Notes: a model not told the origin generated them from the sequence alone. Positions 16,589 through 24,643 are shown, numbered from the stretch's first letter. The stretch: 64,000 nt of DNA from Ilumatobacter coccineus YM16-304 (GCF_000348785.1 NC_020520.1:186001-250000); one strand, 5' to 3'. Made by a program: numbers and translations.

Positions 16589-18772
16589 TCAGCCGACGAG
16601 GGCGGATTCGGAGATGGGTTCGACGCTGACGGGGATCGCCGACTGGATCGCCTGGCCGGTGATGGTGCAGTAGCCGTTCTCGACATCGATCAACCGGTTG
16701 GTCGGCGACCCGATGTCACGGACCTTCTCGTCGGTGCCGGTCGACGACCCCCAGCTGTGGGCCATCGAGATGACGGAGCGTCGCACGTCGGGCGCAGCCT
16801 TGACCACACCGACCAGTTCGGCGTGCGGCGAGGCGATCTTGACGAGGTCGTCGTCGACGATGCCGAGCTCATCCATGTCGGCAGGGTTCATGTACGCGTA
16901 GTTGGTCGAGTTCTTCCGTTGGAGTCCGGGAAGCTCGCGACCGAGCGAGTTGAGGTGCGACTTGAGCCGACGGCTGATGAGACGGAACGTGTGCACGTCG
17001 GGATCGAACCCACGCATCACTTCGGCCGACGTGGTCTCGTTGCGGACGTCGGCGAGCTCCTCCATGTGGTCGCTCAGCGCGATCTGGAACCGGCCGCTCG
17101 CATCGGGATCGGCCGGTGCGATCGTGATGGCGTGCTCGGGAACCAGAGTGCCGTTCTTCGCTCGCACCTCGTCGAGAGGAACGCGCGACTTCGCGTAGAC
17201 GAGATCGAGCACCTCGTCGTCAGTCGGTCGTGAGCCGTCGGCGTTGCGGTGTGGGATGGGCCCGCCCGCGAGGGTGATGTCGACGCCGAGGCGTTCGGCG
17301 ATCTCCCAGTAGACCTCCCAGTCGTTGAGCAGGTCACCCTCGGGTTCGACGACGGCCGGCGTGTAGCAGGCGTACGGCTGGCGGAACCAACGGTCCATGA
17401 ACGGCGGAACATCGGCGCGTTCGAGCGACAGGCGTGGAGCGAAGACGTAGTCGGCGAAGTCGGCCGTCTGAGTCATGCGATGGTCGATGACGATCAACAG
17501 CTCGAGCGCTTCCATCGCCTCGAGCGACTTGGTCTGGTCGGGCCACGCGGCCACCGGGTTACCACCGTTGACGATCAGCGCTCGGACCTGTTCGGGTCCG
17601 GGGGTGATGATCTCCTGCGCGAGCGTCGCGCAGGGCATCTCGCCGTTGTAGCCGTGCAGTTCGCGGAAGCGACTCTGCGGGCCCTTCGGGTTGCCGAACG
17701 GGCCGATCACCTGGGCTCGCTTCGGCGCGGCGGGCGGGAGCAGACCGCCGGAATCCATCTGCTCGCCTTCGCGCAGGAACCGGCCACACAGCACGTTGAG
17801 GCTCAGCGAGAGGTGTTCCATCAGGCTGGCGTGGGGCGACATGCTCGGGCCGGTGCCCGAACCGCTCGCGCCGGTCGGGCCGGCGGCGAACATGCGGGCG
17901 GCCGCCACGATGTCGTCGGCGTCGACCCCGCAGCGCTCGGCGGCGTAGGCAGGTGTGAAGTCGTCGACCGCGGCGCGGAGCTCGTCGAGATGGCCGGGCT
18001 CGACCCAGCGGTCGCAGAACTCTGCGTCGTGGAGATCCTCGGCGAGGATGACGTGGATGAGCGAGGCGAGCAGCGCCGGATCCTCGCCGGGCTTGACCTG
18101 CAGGTGGATGTCGGCTTGGCGTGCGAGTTCGGTCTTGCGCGGGTCGATGACGATGACCTTCAGACCCTCTTCCTTGCGGAGCCGGAGCGTCTGGAACGGG
18201 TCGGTCCCCTGCAGCCCGCCGTAGGGCGCATAGCTCGACACCATCGGGTTGTAGCCGATCGCCAGCATCACGTCGGCGGTGCTGAAGTTCTGCGGGCCGC
18301 CCTCCCACATGCCCATGCGCATCGGCGCGGTTGCCTTCATCGGCTGGTCGATCGTGACCGACGTGTAGTAACTGATCGATCCGATCGCCCGGTGGAACGC
18401 GGCAGCGGTGGGGTGCGACGGCGCGTTCTGGTAGCCGCCGGTTCCGGTGTACGACGCCACGGCGCGTGGCCCGTGCTCGTCGATGATCGCCTGGAGTTTC
18501 GCGGCGACCTCGTCGAGTGCGTCGCTGCTCGCGATCTCCTCGAGCGTGCCGTTCGGGTTGCGCTTGAGGGCGGTGCGAAGGCGAGCCGGGTCGTGGATCT
18601 GGTCGGGGAGTTGGCGACCCTTCACGCAGGTGTAACCCTTGAAGAGCGGGTCGTCGTCGACGCCGGTGATCTTGACGACGCGTCCTTCGTCGAGGTGCAC
18701 GTTGACGGGGCACGCCGCGTGGCAGATGCGACAGAACGATCGCTCGACGGTCTCGCTGGTCTGCTTGGTCAT
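16589..18772 (-). CDS. Molybdopterin oxidoreductase (formate dehydrogenase-like)
   Basis: A 727-residue member of the DMSO reductase/formate dehydrogenase family. Four cysteines (C14, C17, C21, C49) form the N-terminal 4Fe-4S site, and the molybdopterin domains follow (LAIGYNPMVSS, VIVIDPRKTELARQADIHLQVKPGEDPA). No Tat signal is present, so it is probably cytoplasmic. At the position where formate dehydrogenases have Sec or Cys bound to molybdenum, the sequence reads SVTIDQPMKATAP, with neither Cys nor Sec; the Asp may replace it. This argues against simple formate oxidation. It lies 110 bp downstream of two AhpD-like genes on the same strand and may be co-transcribed with them. Confidence 0.85.
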   Translation of the reverse strand: MTKQTSETVERSFCRICHAACPVNVHLDEGRVVKITGVDDDPLFKGYTCVKGRQLPDQIHDPARLRTALKRNPNGTLEEIASSDALDEVAAKLQAIIDEHGPRAVASYTGTGGYQNAPSHPTAAAFHRAIGSISYYTSVTIDQPMKATAPMRMGMWEGGPQNFSTADVMLAIGYNPMVSSYAPYGGLQGTDPFQTLRLRKEEGLKVIVIDPRKTELARQADIHLQVKPGEDPALLASLIHVILAEDLHDAEFCDRWVEPGHLDELRAAVDDFTPAYAAERCGVDADDIVAAARMFAAGPTGASGSGTGPSMSPHASLMEHLSLSLNVLCGRFLREGEQMDSGGLLPPAAPKRAQVIGPFGNPKGPQSRFRELHGYNGEMPCATLAQEIITPGPEQVRALIVNGGNPVAAWPDQTKSLEAMEALELLIVIDHRMTQTADFADYVFAPRLSLERADVPPFMDRWFRQPYACYTPAVVEPEGDLLNDWEVYWEIAERLGVDITLAGGPIPHRNADGSRPTDDEVLDLVYAKSRVPLDEVRAKNGTLVPEHAITIAPADPDASGRFQIALSDHMEELADVRNETTSAEVMRGFDPDVHTFRLISRRLKSHLNSLGRELPGLQRKNSTNYAYMNPADMDELGIVDDDLVKIASPHAELVGVVKAAPDVRRSVISMAHSWGSSTGTDEKVRDIGSPTNRLIDVENGYCTITGQAIQSAIPVSVEPISESALVG

Positions 18773-18882
18773 GGTGTCCTCCGATGGCTTGATCCGAGCG
18801 TAGGTCGCACCCCTCGGCGCGAATCGAGACGAGCGGCGCGAGCTGTCGACATCGGCGTATGCCGAGGTTCAGGGGTGACGGC

Positions 18883-19383
18883 TCAGGAGCCCGGTCGGAT
18901 CCAGTTGCCGTCGGCGTCGAAGGACAGATCGGTCAGCTCGCCCGGAACGACCTCTCGGTCGGTGCCGAGCGCGACCGGCACCTTCTGATAGCTCCACTTG
19001 AGCACGTCGAGCGACAGCTCGATGATCTGCTCACGCGAGTAGTGCTGGTGCAGACGCTGCCGGAGTTCGGGGGTGACGCCCGCCGGGTCGATGATCAGCG
19101 CGTCGGCCAACTCCAGTGCGACGAGTTGCGCTTCGGTGAGGTCGGGGTCGTTCGACGTGAGTTGTGCGACGAGGTCTTCGTCGAGTCCGTGCTGCTTGGC
19201 AACTGCCGAGCGGAGCGACAGTCAAGTGTGGCAGTCGTGATACGTCGCGCAGCGGAGTCGGACCAGCTCGGTGGTGATCGGATCGATGGCGTCGTTGCGA
19301 ACGGCAGCGGCGGCGAACTCCATGAGCGCACCGACGAGCGCTCGGTCGGGTCGTGCGTCGGCGCCGATGCGTGCCGATCTCAC
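18883..19383 (-). CDS. AhpD/carboxymuconolactone decarboxylase-like protein with in-frame TGA (candidate selenoprotein)
   Basis: Read through one TGA at 19224-19222, the frame gives 166 residues. ELVRLRCATYHDC51-H-T-U54-LSLRSAVA matches the AhpD-like core, in which a C-x-x-C pair reduces peroxides or disulfides; codon 54 (TGA) is exactly the second cysteine. Sequence after the TGA stays in frame and family-like (LTEAQLVALELADALIIDPAGV) to a TGA stop at 18883. The start is a GTG overlapping the stop of the upstream gene (GTGA). A hairpin with an AGTT loop 17 nt after the TGA could be the SECIS. Selenocysteine is the best explanation. A nonsense pseudogene is the alternative, but a random stop would be unlikely to hit this codon. 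Confidence 0.75.
19194..19211 (-). promoter_or_regulatory. Candidate bacterial SECIS hairpin after the AhpD-like TGA
   Basis: In the mRNA sense the sequence is GCTCGGC-AGTT-GCCAAGC, a seven-position stem with one C-A mismatch. The apical loop starts 17 nt after the in-frame TGA and has G as its second base. Both features agree with the general description of bacterial SECIS elements (loop 16-37 nt downstream, G among the first two loop bases). A competing hairpin directly after the TGA is also possible. Confidence 0.45.
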
Positions 19384-19775
19384 AGCACGCCTCCCAGGAC
19401 GAGTTCGAGGCTCATGCGCTGCTCGATGACGAGGAGCGCGTTGACGAACGTGGCGAACGCCGAGTCGTCGAGGTGCGCTCGTAGCGCGTCGGCGTGCGCA
19501 TCGGTGAGCGAGGAGACGTCGACGACGTACTGCTCGGTGAAGTCGAGTGCGGCGCGCTGCACGTCGGTGAGCGTGGTCGACGTCGGCCAGGCCGAGAGTT
19601 CTCGTCGGTCGTCGTCGGTCAGCGAGTCGAGCGTGGGTTGGTGACGAAGGAGCATCGCCATGCGATCGCGGCACAGCGCCAGCAGTTCGGAATCGGTGGC
19701 TTCCCACGCTGCGGCATAGGCAGCATCGAGCGCGGCGAGCGCATCGGTGTCGGCCAACCACTCGTCGAGTTCCAT
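19380..19775 (-). CDS. Carboxymuconolactone decarboxylase-like small helical protein
   Basis: A 131-residue all-helical protein. LADTDALAALDAAYAAAWE is followed by SELLALCRDRMAMLLRHQP and TLTDVQRAALDFTEQYVVDV, the helix order of AhpD/CMD folds, and ends with LVIEQRMSLELVLGGVL. It lacks the C-x-x-C pair; a single Cys lies in LLALCRDR. Its stop overlaps the GTG start of the TGA-containing AhpD-like gene, so the two are translationally coupled and may form a hetero-oligomer with one redox-active subunit. That pairing is inferred. Confidence 0.65.
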   Translation of the reverse strand: MELDEWLADTDALAALDAAYAAAWEATDSELLALCRDRMAMLLRHQPTLDSLTDDDRRELSAWPTSTTLTDVQRAALDFTEQYVVDVSSLTDAHADALRAHLDDSAFATFVNALLVIEQRMSLELVLGGVL

Positions 19776-19929
19776 GGTCGCGACCGTACGCGACCGACCC
19801 TCTTCGTCGTCGACCGGAGTCGTCGATCGTGTCCGAGTGGCGCGCCGATGCTTCGGTCGGAGCTGTCGACCTCCGGATCGGTACGGTCGCTCGGGGGTCG
19901 TCCGTCTCGATCCCCGAAGGGGGAGACTG

Positions 19930-20706
19930 GTGGACACACTCGCAGGACAGGTCGCCATCGTGACCGGCGCAGCCCAGGGCATCGGGCGTGCGATCGCCGA
20001 GCGGCTCGTCGACGACGGGTGCGTGGTGGCGGTCACCGATCGACAGGAATCGGTGCTCGACGTCGCCGCGGAGATCGGCGCGACCGGGTTCGTCGGCGAC
20101 GTCGCCGACGCAGCGCACGTCCGCTCAGTCGTCGACGGGACGGTTGCTGCACACGGCTCGATCGACGTCCTGATCAACAACGCGGGCGAAGTGAAGAAGT
20201 CGGGTCCGGCCGACGACTGGGCCGATGCCGAAGCCGACTTCGACCGGTTGTTCGACTCCAACACGAAGGGTGCATTCCTGTTCGGCCGCGCCGTCGCCCC
20301 GATCATGGCCGACGCCACCCGAGGTTCGCTCGGCGGCAACATCGTCAACATCTCGACCGATCACGTCAAACCGTGCCCCGACTGCGACCGTCATCACGGG
20401 CACGGCGCCATGGACATCTACAACGCCGCGAAGTGGGCGCTGAACGGGTTCACCTTCGACTGGGCGAAGTCATTGGCGAAGCACCGGGTGCGCGTGAACA
20501 ACATCTGCATGGGTGCCACCGACACCGAGATGATCCGCAACTACTTCCGAGGCGATCCCGATCCGGAGTACGTCGCGAAGTGGATGACACCGGCGCAGAT
20601 CGCGCAGATCGTGTCGGAGCTGCTCGCCGAAGGCCGCGACGGTCGCACGGCCAACAGCATCGGTCTGTACGCCGGCTACGACTGTGTGATGCCCCCGCCC
20701 GAGTGA
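19930..20706 (+). CDS. Short-chain dehydrogenase/reductase
   Basis: A 258-residue classical SDR with GAAQGIGRAI at about residues 14-23, NNAGEV at about 88-93, the catalytic Ser in NIVNISTDHV and Y-N-A-A-K giving the Tyr/Lys pair. The segment CPDCDRHHGHGAMDIYNAAK before the Tyr is Cys/His-rich and unusual for the family; it could bind a metal or shape the pocket. The GTG start at 19930 is preceded by AGGGGGAG at good spacing. It is divergent from the AhpD-like pair and convergent with the P450 operon. The substrate is not identifiable. Confidence 0.87.
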   Translation: MDTLAGQVAIVTGAAQGIGRAIAERLVDDGCVVAVTDRQESVLDVAAEIGATGFVGDVADAAHVRSVVDGTVAAHGSIDVLINNAGEVKKSGPADDWADAEADFDRLFDSNTKGAFLFGRAVAPIMADATRGSLGGNIVNISTDHVKPCPDCDRHHGHGAMDIYNAAKWALNGFTFDWAKSLAKHRVRVNNICMGATDTEMIRNYFRGDPDPEYVAKWMTPAQIAQIVSELLAEGRDGRTANSIGLYAGYDCVMPPPE

Positions 20707-20725
20707 CGCGCCCGGCGACTCCGGA

Positions 20726-22033
20726 TCAGCGGAGGCGGACGGGAAGTCGCCAGCAGGTGTACATCTCGCCGAGGCGCAGCGAGCGCATGGTGGGCTCGGC
20801 GCCGTCGGCCAGATCGAGGACGGGCCAGCGCTCGAGCAACCGGGTCGACGCAGCGACCGCGACATCACGCGTGATCGCGTAGATCGATCGCGGTCGTTCC
20901 TTGGGCACCGCAGGATGGATCGACGGCTTCCCCATCCCGAACGCGATGCCCGACGGGAGTCCGTCGGCGCGGTACTGACCGCGCGGTTCGCGCTGGCACA
21001 GATCGCGCCGACCGACCACGAAGTCGTCGGGATCGCTGAAGGCGCGTGGGTCGCGGTTCGCCGCCGCTGCCGACAGATGGACGAGCGCGCCGTCGGGTAG
21101 CAGGCGTCCGAATCGCTCGACCTCGCGGCGGGCGTAGCGCTCGGCCGACTGGACCGGGGGGCTGTGCCGAAGCGCTTCGAGCCAGGCGAACTTCATCAGC
21201 CGCGGGTCGGCGCGGACCCGGTCGAGTTGTTCGCGATGCGTGAGGAGTAGGCACCAGAGGTTGGCGAGGCCGCCGTGCAGCGTCTCGTGGTCGGCTTCGA
21301 CGACGGTGGCGACGACATCGGTCGGCGTGGGAGGTCGTTCGCCGAGGTCGAGTCGGGCGATCGCGCTGATGAGGTCGTCACCGGGTTCGTGCCGACGACG
21401 TTCGAAGAGCGGTGTGACGAGGTCGACCATCTCCTCCCACGCGGCGGTGGCGTCGACCTGCGCGACCGGGTCCCATCCGAGGCCACGTTGCAGCCTCCAG
21501 GTGAGCGCGGCGAACCGAGTGAGTTGTTCGGCGTCGAGGTCGAGGACGGCTCCCCAGAGTTCGAGCGGCAGCCGCGCCGCGAACTCGGTGGCGAGATCGC
21601 AGGCGGGCGTGAGGTCGGCGAGGCATCGTTCGATCGCAATGTCGAGTGCGTCGTCGATGCGGGTGGCGTGTGCGTCGAGCACGGCAACGTGGCTCCACAG
21701 GTCGCGGCCGCGGTCGGCTGAGGAGCCGACGATGCGTGATCGTTTCGGCCGGGTCTCGAAGTTGGCGTCGTCGACGAACACCGACGTGACGTCGTCGTAG
21801 CGGGTGAGCCAGAAGCGGTTGTTCTTCCAGTCGCGGTAGCACGGGTAGTTTTCGCGCAGGACGCCGAGGGCTCGGTACGGGTCGGTGAGCATCTCGTCGT
21901 CGACGAGCTCACGGGGTGACACGAGGTTGGTGGTCTCTCCCACACGCTCGCGCTGGAACACTTCGTACGTTCGATACCCCGCCGCCGGCAACGGTTCGTC
22001 GTCGTGCTGGTTCGTATACGCAGCGTCACTCAT
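20726..22033 (-). CDS. Cytochrome P450-like protein lacking the haem-ligand cysteine
   Basis: A 435-residue P450-fold protein. It keeps the ALRHSPPVQSAERYARREV ExxR region, the AAANRDPRAFSDPDDFVVGRRD segment before the haem loop, and a typical N-terminal RFWLTRYDDVTSVF. At the haem-binding loop, where P450s have F-G-x-G-x-H-x-C-x-G, it has FGMGKPSIHPAVP, with no Cys anywhere in the loop. It should not form a normal P450 thiolate haem. It could be a pseudoenzyme, use a histidine ligand, or partner the intact P450 just upstream. Its ATG lies in the third copy of an 82-bp repeat that joins it to that gene. Confidence 0.8.
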   Translation of the reverse strand: MSDAAYTNQHDDEPLPAAGYRTYEVFQRERVGETTNLVSPRELVDDEMLTDPYRALGVLRENYPCYRDWKNNRFWLTRYDDVTSVFVDDANFETRPKRSRIVGSSADRGRDLWSHVAVLDAHATRIDDALDIAIERCLADLTPACDLATEFAARLPLELWGAVLDLDAEQLTRFAALTWRLQRGLGWDPVAQVDATAAWEEMVDLVTPLFERRRHEPGDDLISAIARLDLGERPPTPTDVVATVVEADHETLHGGLANLWCLLLTHREQLDRVRADPRLMKFAWLEALRHSPPVQSAERYARREVERFGRLLPDGALVHLSAAAANRDPRAFSDPDDFVVGRRDLCQREPRGQYRADGLPSGIAFGMGKPSIHPAVPKERPRSIYAITRDVAVAASTRLLERWPVLDLADGAEPTMRSLRLGEMYTCWRLPVRLR

Positions 22034-22115
22034 GTGCGGGCCTGGCAGTGGTGTCGCCGGCGTTCTGCATGCCAACGGCCGCTGTTGCGTTGTCGGGTCC
22101 GCGGGCGTCATGCAT
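22026..22115 (-). CDS. Repeat-encoded mini-ORF 2 (29 aa)
   Basis: The frame starts MHDARGPDNATAAVG and ends ARPAHE. Its ATG overlaps the stop of mini-ORF 1, and its stop overlaps the ATG of the downstream P450-like gene. It is a by-product of the 82-bp triplication. Its probable value, if any, is to pass ribosomes on by translational coupling; there is no sign of a functional peptide. Confidence 0.35.
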   Translation of the reverse strand: MHDARGPDNATAAVGMQNAGDTTARPAHE

Positions 22116-22197
22116 GTGCGGGCCTGACGGTGGTCTCGCCGGCGTTGTGCATACCAACAGCCGATGTCGCATTGTCGGGTGTCAGAGCGTCACTCAT
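22108..22197 (-). CDS. Repeat-encoded mini-ORF 1 (29 aa)
   Basis: The frame starts MSDALTPDNATSAVG and ends VRPAHA. Its ATG at 22197 overlaps the stop codon of the upstream P450, and its stop overlaps the ATG of mini-ORF 2. The first five codons nearly repeat the start of the true downstream gene (MSDAA), as expected if they arose from a duplicated gene start. Confidence 0.35.
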   Translation of the reverse strand: MSDALTPDNATSAVGMHNAGETTVRPAHA

Positions 22198-23734
22198 GTG
22201 CGGGCCTGGCAGTGGTGTCGCCGGCGTTCTGCATACCAACGGCCGATGTATCGAAGCGGAGCCAGAGTTCTCGGATGGCTCCGAGTCCGATCGGGGCGAG
22301 TTCGATGCCGTCGACATCTGCCGTCGGGTTCTTCGGCATGCGGTCGGTCTCGATGCGGACATTCCGCAGTACGGGAGCGAGGAGTTCGGATCCGATCGCC
22401 GCTTCCTGGTGGGAGATCCAGGCGCCGGGGCAGAGGTGTGGGCCGACGCCGAACGCCATGTGGCTGTAGCGCCCGTCGCCGTCGGGACCGCCACCGTCGT
22501 GGCCGGAGCGGAGGATCTTCTCGCTGTAGAGATCGGTGCGAAAGATGTCGAAGCGCTCGGGGTCGGCGAAGATCCGGTCGTCGTGGTTGGCCGACACGTC
22601 GACCATGTTGATGAGCGAGCCGGCGGGGATGGTGACGCCGTGCAGTTCGATGTCGAACGTGTTGTGGCGTGGTTGCCCGCCGATCGATGTCGAGTGGCGC
22701 AGCATCTCGTGGAACGCCGCGTTCCAGATGCTCGGGTCGGCGCGCACCTGCTCGAACTGGTCGGGGTGTTGGAGGAGCAGGTACCAGAGGTTCATGATGG
22801 CCCCGCGGGTGGTCTCGCCGCCGCCGCCGACGACGAGTGCGGCGAACGAGGTGATCTCCTCGGTCGACATGACGTCGCCGTCGATCTTCGAGTGGCACAG
22901 CTCGGAGATGATGTCCATGCAGATCTCGTTGCCCGCCTCGTCGTAGAGGAAGGTCGGGGTGGTCCGCCGCTCTTCGACGAGCGATTCGAGGTACTGCTCG
23001 AGATCGTCGCGGGCGACGAGTCCGTCGTGGTGGGTGTCGCTGCCGCCGAGCCCCGACATCATCGCGTCGTACCACCACGTGAACTGCTCTCGCATGTCTT
23101 GGGGAATGCCGAGGACCTGTGCGACGACGCTGATCGGGAACTCGTTGGCGAAGCAACGCCCGAGTTCGATGAGCGCGGTTCCCGACTCGTGGTCGATCTC
23201 GATGCGGCTGCCGTGCTCGCCCGGCGCGTTCTTCGGATGGTCGGGGTCCCACCACTCGGCGATGAGTTCGTCGGCGATGTCGCGCAGCGCGTGGAGCCGT
23301 TTGGTGAGGGCGGCGCCGACGAGGTGGCGGCCGTAGATGTTGCGGCGGCGACGGTGTTCCAGGCCGCTCAACTCGAGTTGGGTGTTGCCGAGCACGCCCG
23401 ACGACGAGCCCTTCGGGATGGTGTTGAATCCGATCTCGTCGAAGTAGCCGGCGGTGATGTCGGCGTAGCGGGTGACGTAGTAGCAGTTGTGCAGTCGGTC
23501 GTGGAACACCGGATGGTGGTCGCGCATGATCCGGTAGTACGGGTACGGGTTGCGTTGGAACTCTCGGCTGTCGAAGATGCGCGGGTCGATCAGCGGGGTG
23601 CCGTCGGGGGACGTGCCCATGTCGACCGCTTGGCCGATCGGCATCGTCGGGAAGCGGCGGCGCGCTCCCGAGTCGTCGCTCGTCGGTGTGAGGTCGAGCA
23701 CCGTGTCGAGCACGGCGTTGAACGGGTTCGTCAT
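22190..23734 (-). CDS. Cytochrome P450
   Basis: A 514-residue P450 with an intact haem loop AFGVGPHLCPGAWISHQEAA. The I-helix region AALVVGGGGETTRGAIMNL carries the acidic/Thr pair used for oxygen activation, and FHEMLRHSTSIGGQPRHNTF gives the ExxR motif. LIDPRIFDSREFQRNPYPYYRIMRDHHPV is the usual N-terminal core of bacterial class I P450s. The last residues (TSAVGMQNAGDTTARPAHE) come from the 82-bp repeat and are probably dispensable. It lies between a TetR gene upstream and the Cys-less P450 downstream, and would need a ferredoxin and reductase; a candidate reductase is at 28972. Confidence 0.93.
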   Translation of the reverse strand: MTNPFNAVLDTVLDLTPTSDDSGARRRFPTMPIGQAVDMGTSPDGTPLIDPRIFDSREFQRNPYPYYRIMRDHHPVFHDRLHNCYYVTRYADITAGYFDEIGFNTIPKGSSSGVLGNTQLELSGLEHRRRRNIYGRHLVGAALTKRLHALRDIADELIAEWWDPDHPKNAPGEHGSRIEIDHESGTALIELGRCFANEFPISVVAQVLGIPQDMREQFTWWYDAMMSGLGGSDTHHDGLVARDDLEQYLESLVEERRTTPTFLYDEAGNEICMDIISELCHSKIDGDVMSTEEITSFAALVVGGGGETTRGAIMNLWYLLLQHPDQFEQVRADPSIWNAAFHEMLRHSTSIGGQPRHNTFDIELHGVTIPAGSLINMVDVSANHDDRIFADPERFDIFRTDLYSEKILRSGHDGGGPDGDGRYSHMAFGVGPHLCPGAWISHQEAAIGSELLAPVLRNVRIETDRMPKNPTADVDGIELAPIGLGAIRELWLRFDTSAVGMQNAGDTTARPAHE

Positions 23735-23816
23735 ACGTCAACTCCCAGTCAGGTCGTCGCGCCGACCGTAACGCTCGCCCCTCGTCCGACGCTCGTCGGA
23801 GCGCGTGCTCGTCGGT

Positions 23817-24518
23817 TCAGCTGAGCCCGATGACTCCTGCGAGTCGACGCGCCGCCGTCTCGAAGAGGGCCTCGTGGTGGGTGACGACGCCGCGTGTCTG
23901 GTTGAAGAGCTCGAAGCTGACCAGGCCGAACAGTTGGCTCCACGCGATGAGCACGTCGAGCACGACGGTGTCGTCGACGTCGAGATCGACAGCGGATCGG
24001 AGGGTGGCGAAGTCGGCGGCGAGATCGGCGCCGACGTCGATGGGAGCCGATCGCCTCGTCGCCAACTGCCGGTTGCGGCGCGCATCGGCGACGATCGCAA
24101 CGAGGGCGCGCGTCGCCCGCGTGCCCGACACGGCGGTCTGTTCGGGGGCCGCGTAGCCGGGCACCGGCGAGCCGTAGAGCAGCGAGTACTCGTGCGGGTG
24201 GTCGAGCGCCCACGAGCGGATGGTGAGCGCGGCACTCACCCACCGGGCCTCCGCCCGCTCGTCTGCGGTGGCTGCGGTGTCGGCCTCGACTGCGTCGCCG
24301 AGCGAGTTGTAGGCGTCGTCGATCAGCCTCGTGAGCAGTTCGTCTCGACTCGCGACGTAGCGGTAGATGGCCGACGACACGATGCCGAGTTCGCGGGCGA
24401 CCGCCCGCAGCGACAGCGCGGCGGCACCGACCTCGGCGAGTTGCTCTCGACCGACCCGCATGATCTCCCGGTTCATGTCGATGCGCGCTTGCGCTCGTGA
24501 GGTCGGTTTCGTTGCCAC
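23817..24518 (-). CDS. TetR family transcriptional regulator
   Basis: A 233-residue TetR protein. The helix-turn-helix spans about residues 20-62 with GAAALSLRAVARELGIVSSAIYRYVASRDEL, and a C-terminal ligand-binding domain follows (WALDHPHEYSLLYGSPVPGY is a recurring actinobacterial motif). The GTG at 24518 gives the usual short Lys/Arg-rich lead. It is divergent from a deazaflavin-type reductase and 83 bp upstream of the P450 on the same strand. Two matching operators lie in the divergent region, so it probably represses both directions and itself. Confidence 0.9.
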   Translation of the reverse strand: MATKPTSRAQARIDMNREIMRVGREQLAEVGAAALSLRAVARELGIVSSAIYRYVASRDELLTRLIDDAYNSLGDAVEADTAATADERAEARWVSAALTIRSWALDHPHEYSLLYGSPVPGYAAPEQTAVSGTRATRALVAIVADARRNRQLATRRSAPIDVGADLAADFATLRSAVDLDVDDTVVLDVLIAWSQLFGLVSFELFNQTRGVVTHHEALFETAARRLAGVIGLS

Positions 24519-24550
24519 CGCTGCAGTGTGACATACACCGAGCCAGAAAA

Positions 24551-24565
24551 GAGAGCAGTGCTCTT
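24551..24565. promoter_or_regulatory. TetR operator, site 1
   Basis: GAGAGC-AGT-GCTCTT, an inverted repeat with a three-base centre, lies 33 bp upstream of the TetR start. The same arms recur at site 2, which supports a shared binding protein. Confidence 0.65.
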
Positions 24566-24607
24566 GCTTTTTCGCTGGTGGGGGTGTTGAGTGTGAATCA
24601 ACGAAAC

Positions 24608-24622
24608 GAGAGCACCGCTCTT
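24608..24622. promoter_or_regulatory. TetR operator, site 2
   Basis: GAGAGC-ACC-GCTCTT has arms identical to site 1, with centres 57 bp apart. It ends 21 bp before the reductase ATG, where bound repressor would block that promoter. Confidence 0.65.
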
Positions 24623-24643
24623 TAAACGATGAGGAGCAACCAG

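Larger units (their letters stand above)
22019..22249. repeat. 82-bp tandem repeat (2.8 copies) at the P450-P450 junction
   Basis: Unit boundaries in minus-strand sense are 22249-22168, 22167-22086 and 22085-about 22019. Each contains GCCGTTGG-ATGCA, AACGCCGGCGA and AGGCCCGCACATG. Copy 1 holds the stop of the upstream P450 and copy 3 the start of the downstream one, at equivalent positions. The arrangement implies repeated duplication of an original overlapping stop/start junction. Confidence 0.9.

Noticed and set aside
19110-19224. Frameshift or simple pseudogene explanation for the split AhpD-like gene
   Set aside because: Both parts are in one frame, there is only one stop, and it sits at the redox cysteine; selenocysteine explains this better, though not proven.
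22019-22249. CRISPR-like array
   Set aside because: Units are contiguous 82-bp copies with no unique spacers, and they contain gene ends.
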